Source: an uncultured Chitinophagaceae bacterium
GTDB lineage: Bacteria > Bacteroidota > Bacteroidia > Chitinophagales > Chitinophagaceae
Direction of reading: 5' to 3'
Length of the DNA: 64,000 bases
Assembly: GCA_937919945.1 (NCBI GenBank)
Contig: CALESY010000008.1
Coordinates: forward strand, 1 to 64,000
The notes below the pieces were generated by a model that made no database searches, was not told where the DNA came from, and was given only the letters and a program-made list of their open reading frames with translations. This document shows, piece by piece, positions 51,486 through 58,851 of the stretch; within the stretch, counting starts at the first letter, position 1, and each line of letters begins with the position of its first letter. Position numbers and translations under genes: made by a program.

Positions 51486-51998
51486 ATGAGAAACTTACGG
51501 ATTTTATATAACACTGCATGCCTCGTATTGTTGCTGAGCACAACAGGCTATGCACAGGAAGTAAAAAACGGGCTGACCTGGTACACGGATGTAGCACAGG
51601 TGCAACAACTGAGCGAGAAGACGAAGAAGCCCGTGTTTGCCTTCTTTACCGGTAGCGACTGGTGCGGTTGGTGCCACAGATTGCAGGCGGCTGTATTCAA
51701 CAAAGCTGGCTTTAAAGAATGGGCTAAGAAAAATGTGATATTACTGGAGCTGGACTACCCGCGCAATAAACAACTACCTGAAAAGCTGGCAAAGCAGAAC
51801 GCGGAATTGCAACAGTTCTTCCAAGTACAGGGTTATCCGACGGTGTGGATGTTTTACATAGTGAAAGACAAGGCATCGGGCAAGTTCAATATCAGTGCGC
51901 TTGGCTCTCTTGGTTACCCACGCTCCGAGCAGGGCAAAGAAGCAGAAGCATTCTTGGTCAATGCGAATGAAATATTGAAGAATAAGCCGAAGAGTTAA
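51486..51998 (+). CDS. Secreted thioredoxin-fold protein
   Basis: 170 aa. Signal peptide ends at TGYAQ (residue 24). Active-site motif WCGWC (Cys60/Cys63) within KPVFAFFTGSDWCGWCHRLQ, then the cis-Pro region QVQGYPTVWMFYIV. Periplasmic thiol-disulfide reductase or isomerase of the DUF255/thioredoxin_7-like kind. Partner unknown; single gene. Confidence 0.9.
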   Translation: MRNLRILYNTACLVLLLSTTGYAQEVKNGLTWYTDVAQVQQLSEKTKKPVFAFFTGSDWCGWCHRLQAAVFNKAGFKEWAKKNVILLELDYPRNKQLPEKLAKQNAELQQFFQVQGYPTVWMFYIVKDKASGKFNISALGSLGYPRSEQGKEAEAFLVNANEILKNKPKS

Positions 51999-52035
51999 GG
52001 TTCGTTAACAGTAAGTGCTGTATATAGTAGTTTCT

Positions 52036-53001
52036 CTACCTATTCACCACATCAGGGTTACCCATTTTACCTGCATTATAGTCGTTAATGCATTGCATTA
52101 TCTGCGCTTCGGTATTCATTACAAACGGACCGTAAGAATATACAATTTCATTCAGCGGTTGCCCACCCAGCAAAAATATCTCCGCCCCTTCTTCGCTGTA
52201 TATGTTGATGTTATCTGCGCCACGCTTGTATAGAACCAACTGATTGGGCTTTACAGCATTTTGCCCCTCTACTTCCAGCTTGCCGCTTACGGCATAGATA
52301 AAAGCATTGTGTTCGGGGTTTACGGGTATATTCAGCCTTGCCTGTTTGTTCAGCTTCAGGTAGTAATAAAAAGCAGGTGTATATGTCTTTACGGTTGATT
52401 TATAGCCAAACAATTCGCCTAATACCACACGCCCTGTATAGTCTTTGTTTACGATAGCAGGCATATTGGCATCATTATAAACCGTAGTGCTGGGGGTATC
52501 GTGCTTGTGTGCCGATGGTATGTTGAGCCATATCTGGAAGCCATGTATTTTGCCGCCTTCTTTTTTCAACTGCTCGCCGCTTTCTTCCATATGTATAGCG
52601 CCACGCCCGCTGTTGAACATCATGTACTCACCTGTATGTATCTGAAAATCATAATCAAGGCTGTCTTTGTGGTGCCCGCTACCCGACAAGAAATAGGTAG
52701 TAGGTATCACCCCTGCGTGCGGGTGGGCAGGTACTTTCAGGGCGGTACTGCCGGGCTTCAGGTCAACCGGGCCAAACTCATCGAAAAACACAAAGGGCGA
52801 AACATAGTCTGTATGATTACCCGCAAAAGCACGCATTACGGGTAATGTACCCACCATGGTAGCGTCGGCATCCAATATGCGATGTATCTGCCGATTGCGC
52901 TTATTGGTGTACATACCACTCTGCCCGAATATGAATGACGGTGCTGCTACAGATGCACCCAATATAGCTGACCCTTTAATGAATTTTCTTCTGCTCATCA
53001 T
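52036..53001 (-). CDS. Pirin family protein with Tat signal
   Basis: 321 aa bicupin. The N-terminus MMSRRKFIKGSAILGASVAAPSF is a twin-arginine export signal, unusual for pirins, which are mostly cytoplasmic. The metal site is present: HPHAGVIPTTYFLSG, then GRGAIHMEES. The second cupin lies in the C-terminal half (INVPVNPEHNAFIYAVSGKL). Some pirins are quercetinases; an exported iron-dependent dioxygenase or a structural role is possible. Confidence 0.92.
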   Translation of the reverse strand: MMSRRKFIKGSAILGASVAAPSFIFGQSGMYTNKRNRQIHRILDADATMVGTLPVMRAFAGNHTDYVSPFVFFDEFGPVDLKPGSTALKVPAHPHAGVIPTTYFLSGSGHHKDSLDYDFQIHTGEYMMFNSGRGAIHMEESGEQLKKEGGKIHGFQIWLNIPSAHKHDTPSTTVYNDANMPAIVNKDYTGRVVLGELFGYKSTVKTYTPAFYYYLKLNKQARLNIPVNPEHNAFIYAVSGKLEVEGQNAVKPNQLVLYKRGADNINIYSEEGAEIFLLGGQPLNEIVYSYGPFVMNTEAQIMQCINDYNAGKMGNPDVVNR

Positions 53002-53130
53002 ACCCTAAAGTTAGGCATATATAATATAGAAATAACTCAATTAATGTCTATACATCAATAAGTGGTGATTATATATCTAAATGTATTTTCAACCTGCGCT
53101 GCCTAAATATCTAAAATTCTATCACACTCA

Positions 53131-54012
53131 CTACCCACCAGCCAGCAACACCTGCCAGGCTTTGTTTACGTCGCCCTCGTCGAGCAGCTCTTTGGCATAT
53201 TGATGTAAGGCATTGGCAAGGGTATGTTCGTCGTTGCTGTTGTCGCGAAGTATGTGTGTCAGCCTGTCGTCGTATAGCACGGTATCAACCACTGGTATGG
53301 TAGTGCTGTTGCCCAGCAAGCCGAGGTTATTGCCGGTAAGTATGGCACTGTTGCGAATGCTGTCGGGCAGATTATCTATACCAATGCCCAGTTGCATATT
53401 AGGTTTAGGTACTTCAAAAACCGCATTGCCTGACGCACGACAATAATAGTCTGCCCCCATACGTGCTACAAGGTCTATTTTGTGAGGGTCTATCTTACCA
53501 TGTTCATTCAGTACCTCGTCGTTTATATGCATACATAATACCTCGCAGATAATAAGATTGCCCGCGCCACCTTCGTTACCCGTTTCTATCACCTGCGTTA
53601 CTTTACACTCCAACTGTGCAGGCGACTCTTTTACACGAAAAGCTTTAACCATATCGCCTGCTACGGGTGTGAAGCCACTCTTCACAAACTCGCTCACACC
53701 TTTAGGGTACTCGCAACTGGCAAGGCTCATTTGCTGCACCATATCGTAGCTCACTACGTTTATCACCACTTCTTTGGTTTCGTAAATATTTTCGAGTGTG
53801 TGTTTGATAGTGTTATCGCGTACGCGGCGTGCGGGTGAGAATACCAATACAGGGGGCTTGCTGCCGAATACGTTGAAAAAACTAAAAGGCGACAGGTTGG
53901 CATTACCATCCTTATCTACCGTACTGGCAAAACATATAGGACGTGGTGCAATAGCGCCAAGTAAATAAGCGTGTAAGTCAGCAGTCTTGATTTCTCCGGG
54001 TACAATCTTCAT
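53131..54012 (-). CDS. Flavin reductase family protein (FMN-binding split barrel)
   Basis: 293 aa. FMN-binding split barrel in residues about 1-190: AIAPRPICFASTVDKDGNAN, LSPFSFFNVFGSKPPVLVFSP. About 90 C-terminal residues (ILTGNNLGLLGNSTTIPVV ... ANALHQYAKELLDEGDVNKAW) are extra relative to short flavin reductases and include a helical end. Probably an NAD(P)H-flavin oxidoreductase or a relative with unknown electron partner. A -7 element sits right at its start. Confidence 0.88.
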   Translation of the reverse strand: MKIVPGEIKTADLHAYLLGAIAPRPICFASTVDKDGNANLSPFSFFNVFGSKPPVLVFSPARRVRDNTIKHTLENIYETKEVVINVVSYDMVQQMSLASCEYPKGVSEFVKSGFTPVAGDMVKAFRVKESPAQLECKVTQVIETGNEGGAGNLIICEVLCMHINDEVLNEHGKIDPHKIDLVARMGADYYCRASGNAVFEVPKPNMQLGIGIDNLPDSIRNSAILTGNNLGLLGNSTTIPVVDTVLYDDRLTHILRDNSNDEHTLANALHQYAKELLDEGDVNKAWQVLLAGG

Positions 54013-54017
54013 AGCCG

Positions 54018-54025
54018 CAAAGGTA
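54018..54025 (-). promoter_or_regulatory. -7 element of the flavin reductase gene
   Basis: TACCTTTG on the minus strand ends 5 nt before the start codon; leaderless transcript likely. Confidence 0.6.
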
Positions 54026-54151
54026 ATAAACGTAAAACGGAACCTTGATTAATGAGATAAAAACATCAGTTAGCCTGAGTTTTCTACCTCATCAATATTC
54101 TTCTCCTACAACAGTACCGGTACAAAAAAGTTGTAGATAATGCATAAAACA

Positions 54152-54179
54152 GCAAAGCCCCCCAATTGGGGGGCTTTGC
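54152..54179 (-). terminator. Terminator of the NifU-domain gene
   Basis: A perfect 28-nt palindrome: arms GCAAAGCCCCCCAA and TTGGGGGGCTTTGC with a minimal loop, 19 nt after the stop codon; the minus strand continues TGTTTTAT. Confidence 0.85.
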
Positions 54180-54198
54180 CTATAAAATTAACTTGCTA

Positions 54199-54789
54199 TT
54201 ATTCTGCTTCCGCTACTACTTCTTTCACTTCGGGTATCATACGCTTCATCATACCTTCTATGCCTGCTTTCAGTGTTATCATAGAAGACGGGCAGCCGGA
54301 GCATGAACCCTGCATCATCAGCTTCACCACACCATCTTCGTACCCTTTGTAGCTGATGGCACCACCATCCATTTCTACGGCTGGTTTGACGTAGTTTTCA
54401 AGCAGTTCTTTGATGCGTTTTACAATATCACTATCATCAGCGTTTACAGTGTTGGTATCAGCCTTCTTTACTATAAGGTCTTCGTTTATTACGGCTTTAC
54501 CCTCTTCCAGGTATTGCTTTAAAAATTCACGTACTGTAGGTATTACATCTTCCCAAAGTGTGTCGGGTGTCTTCGTCAGTGTTACAAAATTGCTGGCTAT
54601 GAAAACACTGCGAATGAAAGGAAACGCAAACAACTCTTTAGCCAACGGCGATGGTGTTGCCGATGCTTCTTCAGGGAAATCAATACTCTTGCCCGGGTAC
54701 AATAGTTTGTTAGCAACAAACTTCATTGTTTCGGGGTTGGGTGTCATTTCCGTATATATACTCACGATAGTATTGCCTGTCTTCAACAT
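54199..54789 (-). CDS. NifU-domain iron-sulfur scaffold (NFU1-like)
   Basis: 196 aa. N-terminal Nfu_N domain (MTPNPETMKFVANKLL ... FAFPFIRSVFIASNFVTLTK) and C-terminal NifU domain with the cluster-binding Cys163/Cys166 (GSCSGCPSSMITLKAGIEGM). It delivers a 4Fe-4S cluster to client proteins. Same layout as mitochondrial NFU1. Monocistronic. Confidence 0.95.
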   Translation of the reverse strand: MLKTGNTIVSIYTEMTPNPETMKFVANKLLYPGKSIDFPEEASATPSPLAKELFAFPFIRSVFIASNFVTLTKTPDTLWEDVIPTVREFLKQYLEEGKAVINEDLIVKKADTNTVNADDSDIVKRIKELLENYVKPAVEMDGGAISYKGYEDGVVKLMMQGSCSGCPSSMITLKAGIEGMMKRMIPEVKEVVAEAE

Positions 54790-54811
54790 GATGTTATCTA
54801 ATTACTTGTAG

Positions 54812-54819
54812 CAAAAATA
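54812..54819 (-). promoter_or_regulatory. -7 element of the NifU-domain gene
   Basis: TATTTTTG on the minus strand, 22 nt before the ATG at 54789. The remaining 240 bp up to the gene at 55058 are AT-rich with no other signal seen. Confidence 0.5.
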
Positions 54820-55057
54820 CTTAATTAATACCGTACGTTAAATTGATTACTGCAATATTGATATAGGCTTATGCCTCACAGTTAATTTTCATTAAAATTT
54901 TGTTAAGACATTATTCGTATAAATTATTGATTTACAGATAATTACAGGCTTTAACACAGCCTTGCAATTCTTTTAACAGTATGTTGCAGTACATCGGTTT
55001 TGTTGCCTCGTATGTTTGTATCAGGAATCATTATTCACTCAAAAAAACTAGCATGTT

Positions 55058-55519
55058 ATGAAACAATCAATGGTAATGCTGGCAGTAATCGGGATGATGC
55101 ACTTCAGCGCAAATGCACAAAATAAAGAGATTAAGAAAAGTGAATTTGACATCAACTACAAAGTTTGTCGCATCAATGGTAAGTACACTACCTGCAGCGA
55201 TAATACACCCACTGTAGTAAACACTCCTTCTTATATCAGAAAGGTAGAAATGCAGAAAGCAAAGGCATACGCAAAAACACTGGATGGATTGCGCAGGTAC
55301 GACACATATACACGTGTACAGCCACTACAACCAGTAACAGTAGTTGCGCCTAAACCTATTGTGAAAATCGACCAACGTTATGAAGGTACAAGTGCCGCTT
55401 ATCATGGCAACCCCACGCCTGAAAACGATGGCATTGCAAAAAATAAAGAGCGAAATATCAACTATCTGAATACCAGTACATACTTACCAGCCAATGATGG
55501 CGGACTGGCAAGCAGATGA
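55058..55519 (+). CDS. Secreted protein of unknown function
   Basis: 153 aa. Signal peptide MKQSMVMLAVIGMMHFSANAQ. Mature part is polar and mostly without predicted fold, with two cysteines (YKVCRINGKYTTCSDN) and a Pro/Val-rich centre (VQPLQPVTVVAPKPIVKI). No family recognised. It has its own terminator. Confidence 0.75.
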   Translation: MKQSMVMLAVIGMMHFSANAQNKEIKKSEFDINYKVCRINGKYTTCSDNTPTVVNTPSYIRKVEMQKAKAYAKTLDGLRRYDTYTRVQPLQPVTVVAPKPIVKIDQRYEGTSAAYHGNPTPENDGIAKNKERNINYLNTSTYLPANDGGLASR

Positions 55520-55536
55520 TAGTTTTATACCTAAAT

Positions 55537-55567
55537 AAAAAAGGTTGGTACTGTACCAACCTTTTTT
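55537..55567. terminator. Bidirectional terminator
   Basis: 14-bp stem AAAAAAGGTTGGTA/TACCAACCTTTTTT (55537-55550 with 55554-55567, loop CTG), giving six T on both strands between converging genes. Confidence 0.92.
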
Positions 55568-55579
55568 ATTTAATGTTAT

Positions 55580-56668
55580 CTATCGTGCATCAAAATCTAT
55601 TACTACACGTTCTGTACGTGGGTGAGATTGGCAGGTGAGTACAAATCCCTTTTCAATTTCATCTTTTTCCAGGGAATAGTTGACTTCCATATCCACCGTG
55701 CCCTCCGTTACTTTGGCACGGCATGTGCAGCATACGCCGCCCTTGCAGGCAAAAGGAAGATCGGCACCCATCTTCAGCGCAGCATCCAAAATACTATCGC
55801 CATTGTAAGCCAAGTCCATATCAAAAGTAGTACCATCCAGCGTGATGCTTACTTTGCTCATCTTACCATCGTCGCCGATATGCTCTTTCACCCATTTTTC
55901 GTGGGTAGCTTTCGGTTGGTCGGGAGATGTAAAGAGTTCTATATGTACTTGTTCTGATGGTACACCGAGGTCTGTAAGGCGTTGCTTAACGGATAGTATC
56001 ATATCCTCTGGCCCGCATATAAACGCTTCGTCAATACCTTTAATATTTATCAGTGTATCGCAAAAAGCCGAACACTTATCGGCACTGATGCGCCCGTTGA
56101 ACAATGGTACGTCCATCTGCTCGCGGCTTAGTACATGATACACACGTAGGCGTTGCATGTATATGTTTTTCAATCCCTCTATCTCTTCTCTGAATATGAT
56201 GGTACCCCTGCTGCGGTTGCCATATATGAGTGTAAACGTACTGTCTGGCTCGTTTTTCAATACGGTTTTCATAATGCTCATTACAGGGGTGATGCCACTG
56301 CCTGCTACAACTGCCAGATAGTTTTTCGCTTTTTTATCTGATGCACGTGGCGTGAATTTACCCATAGGGGGCATTACTTCCAGCATATCCTTTTTCTTCA
56401 GCACATCGTTGGCATAGGTAGAAAATTTACCACCGTCCACTTTCTTTACGGCTACACGTAGTTCTCCCTCGTCGGGGCTAACACATATAGAATAGGAACG
56501 GCGCACTTCCTCACCGTTGAGCTGTGTACGAAACGTAAGGTACTGCCCCGCCGCAAACCTGAATGTATCTTTCAAATCGGCAGGTACATGCAGCGCTACC
56601 GATACGCAATCGCTTGTTTCTTGCTTTACTTCCGCTACTTCCAGGTTATAAAACTTCAATGCAGACAT
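55580..56668 (-). CDS. PaaE-like ferredoxin-NADP reductase with plant-type 2Fe-2S domain
   Basis: 362 aa. FAD-binding (EEVRRSYSICVSP), NAD(P)-binding (LAVVAGSGITPVMSIMKTVL) and a C-terminal 2Fe-2S domain with Cys308, Cys313, Cys316 and Cys346 (FACKGGVCCTCRAKV ... FVLTCQSHP). The C-terminus matches the reductase of the phenylacetyl-CoA epoxidase (PaaE) closely, but paaABCD are not in the window. It might serve another oxygenase or desaturase; a general 2Fe-2S reductase label is safest. Confidence 0.9.
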   Translation of the reverse strand: MSALKFYNLEVAEVKQETSDCVSVALHVPADLKDTFRFAAGQYLTFRTQLNGEEVRRSYSICVSPDEGELRVAVKKVDGGKFSTYANDVLKKKDMLEVMPPMGKFTPRASDKKAKNYLAVVAGSGITPVMSIMKTVLKNEPDSTFTLIYGNRSRGTIIFREEIEGLKNIYMQRLRVYHVLSREQMDVPLFNGRISADKCSAFCDTLINIKGIDEAFICGPEDMILSVKQRLTDLGVPSEQVHIELFTSPDQPKATHEKWVKEHIGDDGKMSKVSITLDGTTFDMDLAYNGDSILDAALKMGADLPFACKGGVCCTCRAKVTEGTVDMEVNYSLEKDEIEKGFVLTCQSHPRTERVVIDFDAR

Positions 56669-56740
56669 CTTGTTTCAGCTATATTAATTGAGGCGTAAAA
56701 ATATATAAAAAACGCTATGGCTATTATGATTTATGTCATA

Positions 56741-58567
56741 CTAGCCAAGCATGGTTTCCAAATCTTCTTTCTTTATAAGAGTAAATACTTTTTTGCCATC
56801 AGGCGTATATTCCGGTTGTGTGCAGGCAAACAGTTCATCTATCAATGCCTGCTGCCCTTCTTGTACCTGCAAGCCACCCGTATTGCGCGACAAGCGGCGA
56901 GCCATATTGGTAAGCAACATTTCCGAGCGTTTGGCAACAGCATCCGTGGCTTCGTGTTTCAGTTGCTCTATCACTTCATCCAATACATTTTTTTCTTCAC
57001 CGGCAGGCAATGCTGTAGGTACACCCTGCACCACAAATGTATTTTGTCCGAAGGGCGAAATATCAAAACCGATGCGTGACAGATCTGCTAACGCTTCCGT
57101 CAGCAGCAGCGCATCTTGCGGCGGTACTTCGTACGACAATGGAAATAATAATTGTTGTGATGGTGTGTTGCCGTTATTCCATTCTGCCAGCAAACGCTCG
57201 TACCATATACGCTCCTGCGCGCGTCGTATGTGTATCAGCATCAACCCAGACTTGACTGTTGTTACCAACATACTGCCTTGTATAGATATGATGCTCTTGG
57301 CATTGGCTGTTTCGGGTTCTTTGTGCAGCGATGGAGCAGTTACCGCAGCATCGTTTGCTGTTTGTTGCTCGGCTATGTCGTCAGCTATTTTGTATAGTTC
57401 TTTCCACTCACGCAGACTATCTTTTTTAACAGCAAGGTGCGCTTGGTTCTTCTGTGTAAAAGTGTTGAACAAATAGCCCTTTTCGGTTTCGTCTTTCCTG
57501 TCTTGTGTTACAGGCAATTGTACGCTCGATAGTTGCTGTATCTCCGGGCTTAATGTAAAATCGAGCGAGGGGGCGATATTGTATTTTGCCAATGCATGCT
57601 TCACAGCTGCATTGAGGTAGGCATACATCATGCGGTCGTCTTCAAACTTCACTTCCTGTTTTGTAGGATGCACGTTTACATCCACCCTTGCAGGGTCTAT
57701 CTCCAGAAACAATACGTAAAACGGGAATGCTTCTTTTTCTATCAGCCCTTCGTAGGCCTGTACCAATGCGTGATGCAAGTATGGGCTGCGGATGAAACGG
57801 TTGTTGATGAAGAAGAACTGCATACCGCGAGTACGGGTAGCAGCCTCCGGCTTACCGATGAAACCGGATATATTCAGCAAGTCGGTTTTTTCTTCAACAG
57901 GCACTAAGTTTTTTTCGTATGAATTGCCTAACAATCCTTTGATGCGCATCTTCAGGTTGCCTGTTTCCAGATGGTATTGCTCTGCGCCATTGTGCCACAG
58001 CCTGAATGCCACCTGCGGATGTGCAAGTGCCACGCGGGTAAACTCATCTATAATATGCCTGTACTCTGTAGTGTTGCTCTTTAAAAAATGTCTGCGAGCC
58101 GGTACGTTGAAAAACAGGTTTTTAACCATGATGCTGGTACCTTGCGGTGCAGCACAGGGTTCCTGTTTTTTTACTTCAGTTGCTTCTATTATCAAATGGC
58201 TGCCCGTTTCGCTGTCTTGTTTACGGGTTTTCATTTCTACCTGTGCTACTGCGGCAATAGATGCCAATGCCTCGCCGCGGAAGCCCATCGTGCGGATAGA
58301 AAATAAATCGTTGATGTTGCGGATTTTAGATGTAGCATGTCGCTCGAAGCTCATACGAGCATCCGTTGGGCTCATGCCACTTCCATTGTCTATCACCTGT
58401 ACCAATTCTTTGCCAGCATCTTTCAGTACCAGTTGCACCTCTGTAGCACCTGCATCTATAGCGTTCTCCAGCAATTCTTTTACGGCCGATGCCGGACGTT
58501 GAATCACCTCGCCTGCAGCTATCTGGTTGGCTATATGGTCTGATAATAATTGTATGATGTCGGGCAC
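56741..58567 (-). CDS. mutL: DNA mismatch repair protein MutL
   Basis: 608 aa from the GTG at 58567, which gives the standard start (V/M)PDIIQLLSDHIANQIAAGE; a longer frame back to 58645 passes over the promoter and is rejected. The N-terminal GHKL ATPase is intact: KELLENAIDAGA, VIDNGSGM, GFRGEALASIAAV. The C-terminal dimerisation domain is present, but the endonuclease motif usual in species without MutH (DQHA..E) reads HIRRAQER, and the cysteine and CPHG-type metal motifs are also absent (LTNMARRLSRNTGG, TPDGKKVFTL). MutS is not in the window. Confidence 0.95.
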   Translation of the reverse strand: MPDIIQLLSDHIANQIAAGEVIQRPASAVKELLENAIDAGATEVQLVLKDAGKELVQVIDNGSGMSPTDARMSFERHATSKIRNINDLFSIRTMGFRGEALASIAAVAQVEMKTRKQDSETGSHLIIEATEVKKQEPCAAPQGTSIMVKNLFFNVPARRHFLKSNTTEYRHIIDEFTRVALAHPQVAFRLWHNGAEQYHLETGNLKMRIKGLLGNSYEKNLVPVEEKTDLLNISGFIGKPEAATRTRGMQFFFINNRFIRSPYLHHALVQAYEGLIEKEAFPFYVLFLEIDPARVDVNVHPTKQEVKFEDDRMMYAYLNAAVKHALAKYNIAPSLDFTLSPEIQQLSSVQLPVTQDRKDETEKGYLFNTFTQKNQAHLAVKKDSLREWKELYKIADDIAEQQTANDAAVTAPSLHKEPETANAKSIISIQGSMLVTTVKSGLMLIHIRRAQERIWYERLLAEWNNGNTPSQQLLFPLSYEVPPQDALLLTEALADLSRIGFDISPFGQNTFVVQGVPTALPAGEEKNVLDEVIEQLKHEATDAVAKRSEMLLTNMARRLSRNTGGLQVQEGQQALIDELFACTQPEYTPDGKKVFTLIKKEDLETMLG

Positions 58568-58587
58568 TGCCTGCAAATGAGTTTTCG

Positions 58588-58595
58588 CAAAGGTA
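58588..58595 (-). promoter_or_regulatory. -7 element of mutL
   Basis: TACCTTTG on the minus strand, 20 nt before the GTG at 58567; no ATG lies between, so it fixes the GTG start. Confidence 0.65.
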
Positions 58596-58780
58596 AGGCA
58601 TAGCGTATGGAAATAGCAGGGCATTCCTAACATGACGAAAATCATATTTCATTCAAATGAATGTCATTTTCTTTGCCTTGTTGTTGCAGGACATTTGTAG
58701 TAACAAAAAGAAAAAAACTTGATTATTTATCAAGCAAAATAGGCCTCAGTTTTAGTTAGATATAGTGCATAATGGGTTTG

Positions 58781-58811
58781 CCGCCCCCTTTCCAGGGGGC
58801 GGGTGCTTTTT
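58781..58811 (+). terminator. Terminator-like hairpin in a divergent gap
   Basis: CCGCCCCCT/AGGGGGCGG (58781-58789 with 58794-58802, loop TTCC) followed by GTGC and five T. No gene precedes it on the plus strand and the promoter of the next gene lies after it, so what it terminates is unclear; it may be a palindromic repeat. Confidence 0.45.
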
Positions 58812-58839
58812 AGGGCATAGCCATCCCGAACAATAAGGT

Positions 58840-58847
58840 TATATTTG
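58840..58847 (+). promoter_or_regulatory. -7 element of the GH3/serine hydrolase gene
   Basis: TATATTTG ends 4 nt before the ATG at 58852; leaderless transcript likely. Confidence 0.65.
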
Positions 58848-58851
58848 TTTC

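Noticed and set aside
58568..58645. N-terminal extension of MutL
   Set aside because: The extra 26 residues are unlike any MutL start, and the promoter element lies inside this stretch.
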